Shown here in pieces: positions 1 through 7,520 of a stretch of DNA of 64,000 bases. Positions within the stretch are counted from its first letter, which is position 1. Each line of letters starts with the position of its first letter. A program made the translations under genes and the position numbers. Under the pieces are notes generated by a model that had not been told where the DNA came from, made no database searches, and worked only from the letters and a program-made list of their open reading frames with translations. The stretch spans positions 186,001 through 250,000 of the forward strand of contig NZ_JAHBAH010000001.1 of assembly GCF_020510425.1 (NCBI RefSeq), given 5' to 3'. The stretch comes from Quatrionicoccus australiensis. GTDB taxonomy: Bacteria > Pseudomonadota > Gammaproteobacteria > Burkholderiales > Rhodocyclaceae.

Positions 1-40
1 GACGTCCCCCCGTTTTCAGTAGCAGAGGGCTTTAGAGTCC
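1..40. repeat. Left terminal inverted repeat of the IS407-like element
   Basis: It begins GACGTCCCCCCG and ends CTTTAGAGTCC, matching the inverted right end with an irregular middle. It lies downstream of orfB, whose stop is at 16-18, so the transposase gene runs into the terminal repeat. Confidence 0.85.
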
Positions 41-879
41 GGGGGTAATTTACCTGATTTCTGGGTGAGTGATTTTGCATAGGCTGCGGGCGTCAAACCG
101 CCCAGGGATTTTTTCGGTCGCTCCTCGTTGTACTCGCGGCGCCAGCCTTCGATGACGACCTGGGCATGGCGCAGGCTGGTGAACCAGTGCTCATTCAGGC
201 ATTCATCCCGGAAACGCCCATTGAACGATTCGATATAGGCGTTCTGATTCGGCTTGCCTGGCTCAATGAGAAAGAGTTGGACGCCACGGGCATGCGCCCA
301 GGTCAGCATGGCCCGACTACAGAACTCCTTGCCGTTATCCGTCCGAATGGCCTTGGGCAAGCCTCGCGTCTTGGCCAACTGATCGAGCGTTCGGGTGAGT
401 TGCATGCCGCCGATTGCGCGTTCCGGAACAATCGCGACCGCTTCATGCGTCGCATCGTCGACAACGGTCAGGCTTTTGATGACTCGCCCTTCCGCCGTCC
501 GGTCGAACACGAAATCCATTGACCAGACCTGATTGGCGGCCGAAGGGCGCTCTAGTGGGTGACGATCCGACACCGGAATCTTCTTCCGCTTTCGCCTTCT
601 CACTTGCAGACCGGCCTCGGCGTAGAGCCGATCCACCCGCTTGTGATTCACCACCAGGCCGGCCTGCCGCAGCTTCAAGTAGATCATCCCGGCACCGTAG
701 CGCCGATGACGTTGGGCGAGCGTGACGATCTGCTCCTTCAAAGCAGCATTGCGATCCGCCGCCGGCTGGTAACGGAATGAACTCGGACTCATGCCAACGA
801 ACCGCAATGACTTTCGCTCGCTGAGCCCCTCGTCGATCAGGTAGCGCACCAGATCACGTCGTGACGGTGCGCTCACCAC
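16..879 (-). CDS. IS3-family transposase OrfB (DDE integrase catalytic domain)
   Basis: This 287-residue protein carries the rve/DDE integrase core of the IS407 group. Visible motifs are WSMDFVFD (first Asp), IRTDNGKEF (second Asp) and [25 protein letters not shown] sequence with the catalytic Glu. An HTH_21-type region precedes them. A GTG at 879 could start independent translation, but in this family the active transposase is an OrfAB fusion made by -1 slippage on the A6G run just upstream. Length and motifs match full-length relatives and no internal stop is seen. Confidence 0.95.
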   Translation of the reverse strand: MVSAPSRRDLVRYLIDEGLSERKSLRFVGMSPSSFRYQPAADRNAALKEQIVTLAQRHRRYGAGMIYLKLRQAGLVVNHKRVDRLYAEAGLQVRRRKRKKIPVSDRHPLERPSAANQVWSMDFVFDRTAEGRVIKSLTVVDDATHEAVAIVPERAIGGMQLTRTLDQLAKTRGLPKAIRTDNGKEFCSRAMLTWAHARGVQLFLIEPGKPNQNAYIESFNGRFRDECLNEHWFTSLRHAQVVIEGWRREYNEERPKKSLGGLTPAAYAKSLTQKSGKLPPDSKALCY

Positions 880-1142
880 TTTTTTCGCAGAGCTTCCTTA
901 GCGATCTCGTTTTCCAGCATCGTTTCGGCCAACAGCTTCTTCAAGCGCGTGTTTTCCGTTTCGAGCTCCTTGAGCCGCTTAGCGTCCGACACGCTCATTC
1001 CGCCAAACTTGCTGCGCCAGAGGTAGTAGCTTGCCTCTGAGAAGGCGTGCTTGCGGCACAACTCCGCTATCGGCATTCCTGCTTCTGCTTCCCGCAGGAA
1101 GCCAATGATCTGTTCTTCGGTGAATCGCTTCTTCATGTCCAA
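873..1142 (-). CDS. IS3-family transposase OrfA (helix-turn-helix, leucine zipper)
   Basis: This 89-residue protein opens with the IS407-type motif [20 protein letters not shown]_8/IS911-type helix-turn-helix follows, then a leucine-rich coiled coil ([17 protein letters not shown]) that lets OrfA and OrfAB multimerise. It ends ALRKKW-stop at the slippery site and overlaps orfB by 7 bases. The start is the ATG at 1142; an in-frame ATG two codons later (1136) is an alternative. Confidence 0.94.
   Translation of the reverse strand: MDMKKRFTEEQIIGFLREAEAGMPIAELCRKHAFSEASYYLWRSKFGGMSVSDAKRLKELETENTRLKKLLAETMLENEIAKEALRKKW
879..885 (-). other. Programmed -1 frameshift heptamer (A AAA AAG) of the IS
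   Basis: Read on the minus strand, orfA runs CGA AAA AAG TGG TGA. The heptamer A AAA AAG in the zero frame is the classic IS3-family slippery sequence. Slippage by -1 joins orfA to the orfB frame (GTG GTG AGC GCA) to give the OrfAB transposase. Confidence 0.85.
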
Positions 1143-1162
1143 TCTCCTTGTCGTGGTGAATT

Positions 1163-1203
1163 GGACTCTAAAGTCAGGCGCTACTCAATTCCGGGGGGAC
1201 GTC
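1163..1203. repeat. Right terminal inverted repeat of the IS407-like element
   Basis: It begins GGACTCTAAAG and ends CGGGGGGACGTC, the inverted counterpart of bases 1-40. The orfA start lies about 20 bp inside it, as expected for a promoter-proximal IS end. Confidence 0.85.
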
Positions 1204-1237
1204 GGGTAAGCAACAAGATAGTTCAGAGCAAATCACA

Positions 1238-1280
1238 GCGGTCGACGCCGTAAAAACGCCCTTTTCCCCACGTCGACCGC
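1238..1280. repeat. GTCGAC-bounded dispersed element, full copy
   Basis: GCGGTCGACGCC, an A5 tract, three to four bases, a T4 tract and then CGTCGACCGC form an imperfect palindrome of about 43 bp. It lies between the IS and the small CXXC gene. The same architecture recurs at 10052, 21405, 32495 and elsewhere in this window. Confidence 0.7.
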
Positions 1281-1307
1281 CCAGCAAGGCCCAGCCTTAC
1301 CTGCTGC

Positions 1308-1613
1308 TCACTCTTCCCGAAACTCCCAACCATTTTCCGGCATCCGCAGGCGCAGACTCCCATCACCCGCATCAGCCAGCACTTCCAGCCCGGCGCAATC
1401 GAGGCTGAAGGCGACGTCGAAGCGTTGGCCGACGATGTAGCCGATCTCGATGCGGCCGGCGGCCGGGCGGATTTCCAGGCGGCCCTGGCAGTAGGGGCAG
1501 CGTGCGGCGAGGATGCCGAGGCCGGCGTCGGCGAGTTCGTCGCAGGCGTTGAGCAGGTCGAGGGCGGTCAGTTGGCCGCCGCAGAGCGGGCAGCCGGAAT
1601 GGCGATGGGACAT
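1308..1613 (-). CDS. Small double-CXXC (zinc-ribbon-like) protein, function unknown
   Basis: This 101-residue soluble protein has two cysteine pairs, CPLCGG near residue 8 and CPYCQG near residue 39. The spacing suits a zinc knuckle or rubredoxin-like fold. The C-terminal half is acidic and beta-rich, with no recognised domain. The gene lies 33 bp downstream of the EutR-type regulator on the same strand and is probably cotranscribed with it. I do not recognise the family; a link to ethanolamine metabolism is inferred from position only. Confidence 0.75.
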   Translation of the reverse strand: MSHRHSGCPLCGGQLTALDLLNACDELADAGLGILAARCPYCQGRLEIRPAAGRIEIGYIVGQRFDVAFSLDCAGLEVLADAGDGSLRLRMPENGWEFREE

Positions 1614-1646
1614 GGACGGGTTTCCGGTGCTTGGCTTCTGGCGGGC

Positions 1647-2615
1647 TCAGCTGCGCAGGGTTTCGGAGGGCAGTTCGCCGAACAGGCGGCGGTAGTCCTG
1701 GGCAAACTGGCTGAGGTGCGAGAAGCCCCAGTCGTAGGCGATGCAGGAGATCGGGCGCGCCGTGTTGGCGCGCAACTGCCGGCGCACTTCGTTGAGGCGC
1801 AGGCTGCGCACGTAGGCGAGCGGCGCCAGGCCGGTGGCGTCTTCGAAGCAGTTCTGCAGGGCGCGCCGGCTGATATGGAAGGCTTCGCACAGTTCGGCAA
1901 CGCTGGGCGGTGCGTCGGGCTGCTCGAGAACACGGCGGCGCACCTTGTCCACGACCTGCTGGTGCTGCAGGCGGGTGCGACTGAGCGGCGCCGGCTGCGA
2001 ATCCTGGCTGGTCAGCACGCCGGCCAGGGCTTCGAAAATGCGCCCCTGGAGGTCGTCGACCGCTGCGCTGTCGGCTTCGCTGCTGTTGGCGTCGGCGAGG
2101 ATGTTGGCCAGCTTGCGACAGAGGTGTTCCTTGCGCCCCGGCGCCAGGTCGCGCACGTCGCCCTGCTGCAGCAGGCGGTCGAGATCGAGATGGCAGGTGA
2201 CGTCGAGATGCCGGGCAAAACTTTCGCGATCGACGACGACGCCGAACAGGTCGAAATCCGGCGCGGTGAGCAGGTCAAACTCGGCGCCGCCATCGCGGAT
2301 GCAGACGGCGCGCGAGGAGAGCTGCTTGCCGCCCATCGCCATCAGGCCGTCAGCCATGTCGGGAATGCCGAACCACACCGAGTCGGGCCAGGCGGCGCAG
2401 GTCTGGCGCAATTGCTGGTTGGCGCGTTCGACGAAAACCTGGGTCTTGGGTAGCCACAGTTCGGTGACTTCGCCACTGAAACTGCCGGCCGAAAGCTGGT
2501 CGTAGCGCTGATCCCACTGCGACAGGTTACGCGCATGCTCGTCCGCATCGCGCGCCCGGATCTCGCGGCGCAGTGGCCGGGCAAAGGCCGGATGGGATGT
2601 GGTGAGTGCGCTCAT
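1647..2615 (-). CDS. eutR: AraC-family transcriptional regulator, EutR-like (ethanolamine operon)
   Basis: This 322-residue regulator has a C-terminal AraC/XylS DNA-binding domain with two helix-turn-helix units, roughly residues 220-320. Landmarks are SVAELCEAFHISRRALQNCFED and, in the second unit, ISCIAYDWGFSHLSQFAQDYR. The N-terminal region, about 200 residues, resembles the EutR sensor domain. EutR family members activate eut genes in response to ethanolamine plus B12. It is divergently placed 325 bp from the ethanolamine permease, which supports the assignment. Start at the ATG at 2615; the ribosome binding site is weak. Confidence 0.85.
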   Translation of the reverse strand: MSALTTSHPAFARPLRREIRARDADEHARNLSQWDQRYDQLSAGSFSGEVTELWLPKTQVFVERANQQLRQTCAAWPDSVWFGIPDMADGLMAMGGKQLSSRAVCIRDGGAEFDLLTAPDFDLFGVVVDRESFARHLDVTCHLDLDRLLQQGDVRDLAPGRKEHLCRKLANILADANSSEADSAAVDDLQGRIFEALAGVLTSQDSQPAPLSRTRLQHQQVVDKVRRRVLEQPDAPPSVAELCEAFHISRRALQNCFEDATGLAPLAYVRSLRLNEVRRQLRANTARPISCIAYDWGFSHLSQFAQDYRRLFGELPSETLRS

Positions 2616-2710
2616 GGTGGCTTTCGGCTGTTGCTGTCGCGCGATTCAATGCAAGGCTCGTACCATCCGGCGCAAATTGCCTATGCCGTTTTCGCGATTG
2701 GCGTCGGCAG

Positions 2711-2728
2711 CGGGCACGCCGCTTGCAG
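2711..2728 (+). promoter_or_regulatory. Candidate sigma-54 (-24/-12) promoter upstream of the eut genes
   Basis: GGGCACGCCGCTTGCAGG on the plus strand has GGCAC and TTGCA separated by five bases, close to the RpoN consensus. It lies about 210 bp upstream of the permease start, in the eutR-permease gap. RpoN control of eat-eutBC by the enhancer-binding protein EatR is known in Pseudomonas. No such activator is seen in this window, so a chance match is possible. Confidence 0.4.
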
Positions 2729-2828
2729 GTCATGACGGAAAAATAGGCAAAACCGGGCGCAATGCCGTCCGGCGTGGTGCATTTCCGGGTTTTCGGGCAC
2801 TGCTGCGGTGCAAAACGCATGGTTTTTT

Positions 2829-2860
2829 ACGGTCGACCGCCATTTGTGCCAATTTTTGAT
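2829..2860. repeat. GTCGAC-type element, half copy
   Basis: ACGGTCGACCGCC is followed by an AT-rich stretch with a T5 tract, but there is no second GTCGAC arm. It sits in the eutR-permease intergenic region, 80-110 bp from the permease start, and so could overlap regulatory sequence. Confidence 0.5.
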
Positions 2861-2939
2861 ATTGCGGTGCTGATTCTTGATATGTGTCGTCCCGCCGCCT
2901 GTTCGAAGATGCAGTCACCAACATTTTTCGGAGCACATC

Positions 2940-4328
2940 ATGACTACCCCTTCCCATTCGGCGCACGGCCTCTCGGCCAGCCTCGGCACCTGGCAACTGT
3001 GGGGCATTGCCGTCGGCCTGGTGATTTCCGGCGAGTATTTCGGCTGGAGTTTCGGCTGGGCGACGGCCGGCACCCTCGGTTTCCTGGTCACCACCATCAT
3101 GGTCGCCATCATGTACGGCACCTTCATTTTCAGCTTCACCGAGCTGACCGCCAGCATCCCGCACGCCGGCGGTCCCTTTGCCTACAGCTACCATGCCTTC
3201 GGCGCGACCGGCGGCTACCTGGCCGGGATGGCGACGCTGATCGAATTCATCTTCGCGCCGCCCGCCATCGCGCTCGCCATCGGCGCCTACCTCAACGTGC
3301 AGTTCCCGGCGCTCGATCCCAAGATCGCGGCGACCGGCGCCTACGTCGTGTTCATGGGCCTCAACATCGTCGGCGTGACCATTGCCGCGACCTTTGAGCT
3401 GTTCGTCACCATCCTCGCCATCTTTGAACTGCTCGTCTTCATGGGCGTCGTTGCCCCAGGCTTCTCGCTCGCCAACTTCACCGCCGGCGGCTGGAGCGGC
3501 GCCGACGAGTTCTCGCTCGCTTCGCTGACCGGCATCTTCGCCGCCATTCCGTTCGCCATCTGGTTCTTCCTCGCCATCGAAGGCGTTGCCATGGCTGCCG
3601 AGGAAGTGCGCGATCCGAAGCGTTCGATCCCGATCGCCTACACCGGCGGCATCCTCACGCTGGTCGTGCTGGCCATCGGCGTCATGGTCTTTGCCGGCGG
3701 CGTCGGCGACTGGACCAAGCTCGCCAACATCAACGATCCGCTGCCGCAGGCGATGAAGACCATCGTCGGCGAATCGAGCGGCTGGCTCCACATGCTGGTC
3801 TGGCTCGGCCTGTTCGGGCTGGTCGCTTCCTTCCACGGCATCATCCTCGGCTACTCGCGGCAGATCTATGCCCAGGCCCGCGCCGGCTACCTGCCGGGCT
3901 GGCTCGGCAAGATCCACCCGCGCTTCAAGACGCCGCACCGCGCCATCATCGCCGGCGGCCTGATCGGCATCGCCGCGATCTTCAGCGACGAGGTGCTGTC
4001 CTTCGGCGGCCAGAGCCTGACTGCCAACATCGTCACCATGTCGGTGTTCGGCGCCCTGCTCATGTACGCCCTGAGCATGGCCGCACTGTTCAAGCTGCGT
4101 GCCAGCGAACCGCGTCTCGCCCGTCCCTACAAGGTGCCGTTCTACCCGGTCTTCCCGGCCATCGCACTGGCCGGTTCCCTGGTCTGTCTGGGCACCGTGG
4201 CCTGGTTCAACCCGACCCTGGCCGGCCTCTTCGTGCTGATCCTGGCCATTGGCTACGGCTACTTCCGGATCACCCACGCCCAGCGCGCCGCCCTCCCTTT
4301 TGCTGAACTGGCTGCCGAAGCCGAATAA
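2940..4328 (+). CDS. eat: Ethanolamine permease (APC superfamily)
   Basis: This 462-residue integral membrane protein has about 12 hydrophobic segments. It shows typical ethanolamine-permease features such as GIAVGLVISGEYFGWSFGW near residue 20 and ELTASIPHAGGPFAYSYHAFG near residue 75. The family imports ethanolamine by proton- or amine-coupled transport across the inner membrane. The ATG at 2940 has GGAG about 7 bases upstream and opens the plus-strand set permease-eutB-eutC-porin. An upstream in-frame extension to 2877 has no ribosome binding site. The eutB gene follows after 21 bp. Confidence 0.93.
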   Translation: MTTPSHSAHGLSASLGTWQLWGIAVGLVISGEYFGWSFGWATAGTLGFLVTTIMVAIMYGTFIFSFTELTASIPHAGGPFAYSYHAFGATGGYLAGMATLIEFIFAPPAIALAIGAYLNVQFPALDPKIAATGAYVVFMGLNIVGVTIAATFELFVTILAIFELLVFMGVVAPGFSLANFTAGGWSGADEFSLASLTGIFAAIPFAIWFFLAIEGVAMAAEEVRDPKRSIPIAYTGGILTLVVLAIGVMVFAGGVGDWTKLANINDPLPQAMKTIVGESSGWLHMLVWLGLFGLVASFHGIILGYSRQIYAQARAGYLPGWLGKIHPRFKTPHRAIIAGGLIGIAAIFSDEVLSFGGQSLTANIVTMSVFGALLMYALSMAALFKLRASEPRLARPYKVPFYPVFPAIALAGSLVCLGTVAWFNPTLAGLFVLILAIGYGYFRITHAQRAALPFAELAAEAE

Positions 4329-4349
4329 GCGAACGCCAGGAAACGCATC

Positions 4350-5744
4350 ATGATCCACGCCTGCACCCTCGGCCTGCACCGCCATGTCTTCCCCGACCTC
4401 AAGGCGGTGCTGGCCAAGGCCAGTCCGGCCCGCTCCGGCGACATGCTGGCCGGCGTCGCCGCCGCCAGCGAGGAGGAACGGATGGCGGCGCGCCTCGTGC
4501 TCGCCGACATCCCGCTCGCCCACTTCCTCAACGAGGCGGTGATTCCCTACGAAGACGACGAAGTCACCCGCATCATCATCGACAGCCACGTCGCCGGCGC
4601 CTTCCTGCCGGTGGCCGGTCTGACGGTCGGCGAGTTCCGCGACTGGCTGCTTTCCGACGCCGCTGACACGGCCAGCCTGGCGGCGCTGGCGCCCGGCCTG
4701 ACGCCGGAGATGGTGGCGGCGGTGAGCAAGCTGATGCGCAACCAGGACCTGATCCTGGTCGCCGCCAAGTGCTCGGTCGTCACCCGTTTCCGCAACACCC
4801 TCGGCCTGCCCGGCCGGCTTGCGGTACGCCTGCAACCCAACCACCCGACCGACGATCCGCGCGGCATCACCGCCTCGATGCTCGACGGCCTTCTCTACGG
4901 CGCCGGCGACGCGGTGATCGGCATCAACCCGGCGACCGACAGCCTGCCGGCGATCACCGCCCTGCTCCGCCTGATCGACGATTTCCGCGAGCAGTACGCG
5001 GTGCCGACGCAAAGCTGCATCCTGACCCACGTCACCAATACGCTGCGTGCCATCGACCAGGGCGCGCCGGTCGATCTGGTCTTCCAGTCGATAGGCGGCA
5101 GCGAGGGCGTCAACAGCAGTTTCGGCGTGTCCGCGGCGCTGCTCGACGAGGCCAATGCGGCGGCGCGCGAACTCGGGCGCGGCACGCTCGGCAACAACGT
5201 GATGTATTTCGAAACCGGCCAGGGCAGCGCGCTGTCGGCCAACGCCCACCACGGCGTAGACCAGCAGACCATAGAGGCGCGCGCCTACGGCCTGGCGCGG
5301 CGTTACCAGCCGCTCTTGGTCAATACCGTGGTCGGCTTCATCGGCCCGGAATATCTCTACGACGGCAAGCAGATCATCCGCGCCGGCCTCGAGGACCATT
5401 TTTGCGGCAAATTGCTCGGCCTGCCGATGGGCTGCGACATTTGCTACACCAACCATGCCGAAGCCGACCAGGACGACATGGACACCCTGCTCACGTTGCT
5501 CGGCGTCGCCGGCATCAATTTCATCATCGGCGTGCCCGGCGCCGACGACATCATGCTCAATTACCAGAGCACCTCCTTCCACGACGCGCTCTACCTGCGC
5601 CGCGTGCTCGACCGCCGCCGTGCGCCGGAATTCGAGGAATGGCTGGAGAAGATGCGCATCACCGACTACCGCGGCGAACTGCTCGCCCAAAGCAGCCAGT
5701 ACCCGCTGCTCGGGCTGGCCGAAAGCATCCAGGAGGCGCCATGA
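4350..5744 (+). CDS. eutB: Ethanolamine ammonia-lyase large subunit (adenosylcobalamin-dependent)
   Basis: This 464-residue protein matches the full length of EutB, the catalytic TIM-barrel subunit that converts ethanolamine to acetaldehyde and ammonia using adenosylcobalamin. Characteristic stretches are GDAVIGINPATDS, LDLVFQSIGGSEG-like sequence (here VDLVFQSIGGSEG), YFETGQGSALSA and GLPMGCDICYTNHAEAD. CAGGAAAC precedes the ATG. The stop overlaps the eutC start (ATGA), giving translational coupling. No shell-protein genes are nearby, so this is a cytosolic, microcompartment-free pathway like that of pseudomonads. Confidence 0.97.
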   Translation: MIHACTLGLHRHVFPDLKAVLAKASPARSGDMLAGVAAASEEERMAARLVLADIPLAHFLNEAVIPYEDDEVTRIIIDSHVAGAFLPVAGLTVGEFRDWLLSDAADTASLAALAPGLTPEMVAAVSKLMRNQDLILVAAKCSVVTRFRNTLGLPGRLAVRLQPNHPTDDPRGITASMLDGLLYGAGDAVIGINPATDSLPAITALLRLIDDFREQYAVPTQSCILTHVTNTLRAIDQGAPVDLVFQSIGGSEGVNSSFGVSAALLDEANAAARELGRGTLGNNVMYFETGQGSALSANAHHGVDQQTIEARAYGLARRYQPLLVNTVVGFIGPEYLYDGKQIIRAGLEDHFCGKLLGLPMGCDICYTNHAEADQDDMDTLLTLLGVAGINFIIGVPGADDIMLNYQSTSFHDALYLRRVLDRRRAPEFEEWLEKMRITDYRGELLAQSSQYPLLGLAESIQEAP

Positions 5745-6595
5745 GCCAAAAACCGGCCATCCTGACGCCCGACCCCTGGCAGCAACTGCAAGGCCTGACG
5801 CGCGCCCGCGTCGCCCTCGGCCGCGCCGGCGTCAGCCTGCCGACGCGCGAGGTGCTGCGCTTCGGGACGGCACATGCCCAGGCGCGCGATGCGGTGCACA
5901 CGGCGCTCGACGTCGATCTGCTCGCCAGCGAATTGCAGGCCGACGGCTTCCGGACCCTCGCCGTACAAAGCCAGGCCGCCGACCGCGCCACTTACCTACG
6001 CCGCCCCGATTACGGGCGCCGACTCGCGCCAGCCTGTAGCGGTCGACTCGCCGAAAACGGCAAAAACCACTGGCCGGCCCGACCGCGGCTGGCCATCGTC
6101 GTCGCCGACGGCCTGTCCTCGCTGGCGACCAGCAGCCATACGCGGGCATTTCTCGCCGCCCTGCGCGCGCACATCCCTGACCTGAGCAGCCAGCCGCTGA
6201 TTATCGCCACCCAGGCGCGCGTCGCGCTCGGCGACGAGATCGGCCATCTGCTCGGCGCCGAGCAGGTCGTGGTCTTGATCGGCGAGCGGCCCGGCCTGTC
6301 GTCGCCGGACAGTCTCGGCCTCTACCTGAGCGCCGGGCCGCGCCCCGGCCTCAACGACGCACAGCGCAACTGCATCTCGAACGTCCGGCCGGAAGGCCTG
6401 CCCTACGCCGAGGCAGCACGCAAGCTCGCCTTCCTGATCGACGGCGCGCGCCGCCTTGGCCGCACCGGCGTCGATCTCAAGGACGACAGCGACGCGCCGG
6501 CGCTGGCCACTGCGGAAACCGGGCCGCGCCTCGCCGCGCCGGAAACCGCCCCACCTTTTTTTCCCACCTTGAACCTCCTGGAGATCCCTGCATGA
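5741..6595 (+). CDS. eutC: Ethanolamine ammonia-lyase small subunit
   Basis: This 284-residue protein contains the EutC cobalamin-binding core (DGFRTLAVQSQAADRATYLRRPD, LAIVVADGLSS, SNVRPEGL). It is the partner subunit of EutB. The ATG at 5741 follows AGGAGG and overlaps the eutB stop by 4 bp. Two oddities are visible. Residues about 97-112 (SGRLAENGKNHW) fall where relatives have variable sequence, and the underlying DNA carries a GGTCGAC/AAAA element motif. There is also a C-terminal extension of about 35 residues rich in Ala and Pro. The stop overlaps the next ATG. Confidence 0.95.
   Translation: MSQKPAILTPDPWQQLQGLTRARVALGRAGVSLPTREVLRFGTAHAQARDAVHTALDVDLLASELQADGFRTLAVQSQAADRATYLRRPDYGRRLAPACSGRLAENGKNHWPARPRLAIVVADGLSSLATSSHTRAFLAALRAHIPDLSSQPLIIATQARVALGDEIGHLLGAEQVVVLIGERPGLSSPDSLGLYLSAGPRPGLNDAQRNCISNVRPEGLPYAEAARKLAFLIDGARRLGRTGVDLKDDSDAPALATAETGPRLAAPETAPPFFPTLNLLEIPA
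6035..6075. repeat. Possible GTCGAC-type element inside eutC
   Basis: GCGGTCGACTCGCCGAAAA then CGGCAAAAACCACTGG lies in frame within eutC. It resembles one arm and the A-tract core of the dispersed element, and it coincides with a variable loop between the YLRRPD and LAIVVADG blocks. The second arm is missing, so it may be coincidence. Confidence 0.35.
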
Positions 6596-7446
6596 CATCC
6601 TCTTCCCGCAAGCTGCGCGCCGCCGTCCTGCTCGCCCTCACCGCGACCGCTATCGGCACTGCCGCCCCGGCCCTGGCCGACGGCGACGCCGCCTGGACCT
6701 TCCCGGTCAATGTCGGCGTCGTCAGCGACTACATCTTCCGCGGCCAGTCGCAGACCTGGGGCAAGCCCGCCCTGCAGGTCAGCGCCGAAGCCGATCACGC
6801 TTCCGGCGCCTACATCGGCGTCGCCGCTTCCAACGTTTCCGATCACTGGCTGCCCGGCGCCACTGTCGAGCTCGACATCTACGGCGGCTATCGCGGCAAG
6901 ATCGCCGACACCGTCGGCTACGACATCGGCCTGATCTACTACACCTATCCCGGCGCCAACTGGAGCGATTCGGTGTTCACCGGCTTCAATGCCAAGAACA
7001 GCCTGAACACGCTGGAAGCCTCGGTGGCGTTCAGCTACGAGTGGCTGACCTTCAAGACCGGCGCCACGCTGACCGAGTATTTCGGCTGGAGCACCAACAA
7101 CTCGCCGACCAATGGCGGTTTCTTCGGCGACGCCGCGGCCGGCGTCACCGGCAGCACGCGCTACTCGCCTTTCGTCGAACTCAATGCCGCCTATGAAGTG
7201 GCCGAAGGCTGGACGGTCAACGGCCAGCTCGGGCATCAAATGATCCGCCACTCGACCGGTCTCGACATCACCTACTTCAAGGCCGGCGTCAGCAAGGCCT
7301 TCGCCGACGGCTGGACGGTCGGCGCCTCCTACTCGGTGTCGAGCGAACCGAACGCCTACAAGAACTTCCTGAGCCTAGCCAACGGCACCTCGGCCTCCGA
7401 CATCGCCCGCGACAAGTTCTTCGTCAGCGTGAACAAGGCCTTCTGA
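6592..7446 (+). CDS. TorF-family putative outer-membrane porin
   Basis: This 284-residue protein has a cleavable signal peptide (cleavage near AAPALA-DG, residue 29). A beta-barrel sequence follows, with alternating aromatic strands and a C-terminal Phe, as outer-membrane proteins have. The opening VGVVSDYIFRGQSQT is the hallmark of the Gcw_chp/TorF family. It overlaps the eutC stop by 4 bp, so it is translated with the ethanolamine genes and is likely an outer-membrane entry route for ethanolamine or a related amine. That substrate is inference. A strong terminator follows. Confidence 0.9.
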   Translation: MTSSSRKLRAAVLLALTATAIGTAAPALADGDAAWTFPVNVGVVSDYIFRGQSQTWGKPALQVSAEADHASGAYIGVAASNVSDHWLPGATVELDIYGGYRGKIADTVGYDIGLIYYTYPGANWSDSVFTGFNAKNSLNTLEASVAFSYEWLTFKTGATLTEYFGWSTNNSPTNGGFFGDAAAGVTGSTRYSPFVELNAAYEVAEGWTVNGQLGHQMIRHSTGLDITYFKAGVSKAFADGWTVGASYSVSSEPNAYKNFLSLANGTSASDIARDKFFVSVNKAF

Positions 7447-7460
7447 GCCAGCAAATGCAA

Positions 7461-7495
7461 CGGGGCCGGGCTGTGATGCCCGGCCCCGCTTTTTT
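7461..7495 (+). terminator. Rho-independent terminator ending the eut operon
   Basis: GGGGCCGGGC, a 6-nt loop, GCCCGGCCCC, then GC and a T6 tract. The perfect 10-bp GC stem starts 15 bp after the porin stop. Confidence 0.93.
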
Positions 7496-7520
7496 GTCTT
7501 GTCCGGCGCCGCGTGCCGGC

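Larger units (their letters stand above)
1..1203 (-). mobile_element. IS3-family (IS407-group) insertion sequence, apparently complete
   Basis: Two overlapping minus-strand ORFs of the orfA/orfB type are bounded by imperfect inverted repeats. The left end (1-40) and the reverse complement of the right end (1163-1203) share GACGTCCCCCCG, then AGTAGC, then CTTTAGAGTCC. Both ORFs are open and the catalytic residues are present, so the copy may be active. The target duplication cannot be checked because the left flank lies outside the window. The outermost GACGTC is itself palindromic, so the exact tip is uncertain by a few bases. Confidence 0.92.

Noticed and set aside
2730..5690. 986-residue minus-strand open frame antisense to the permease and eutB
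   Set aside because: Composition is that of a reverse-frame shadow in high-GC DNA (runs of Val, Ala, Glu, Asp, Gly, Gln), and the plus-strand genes are unambiguous.
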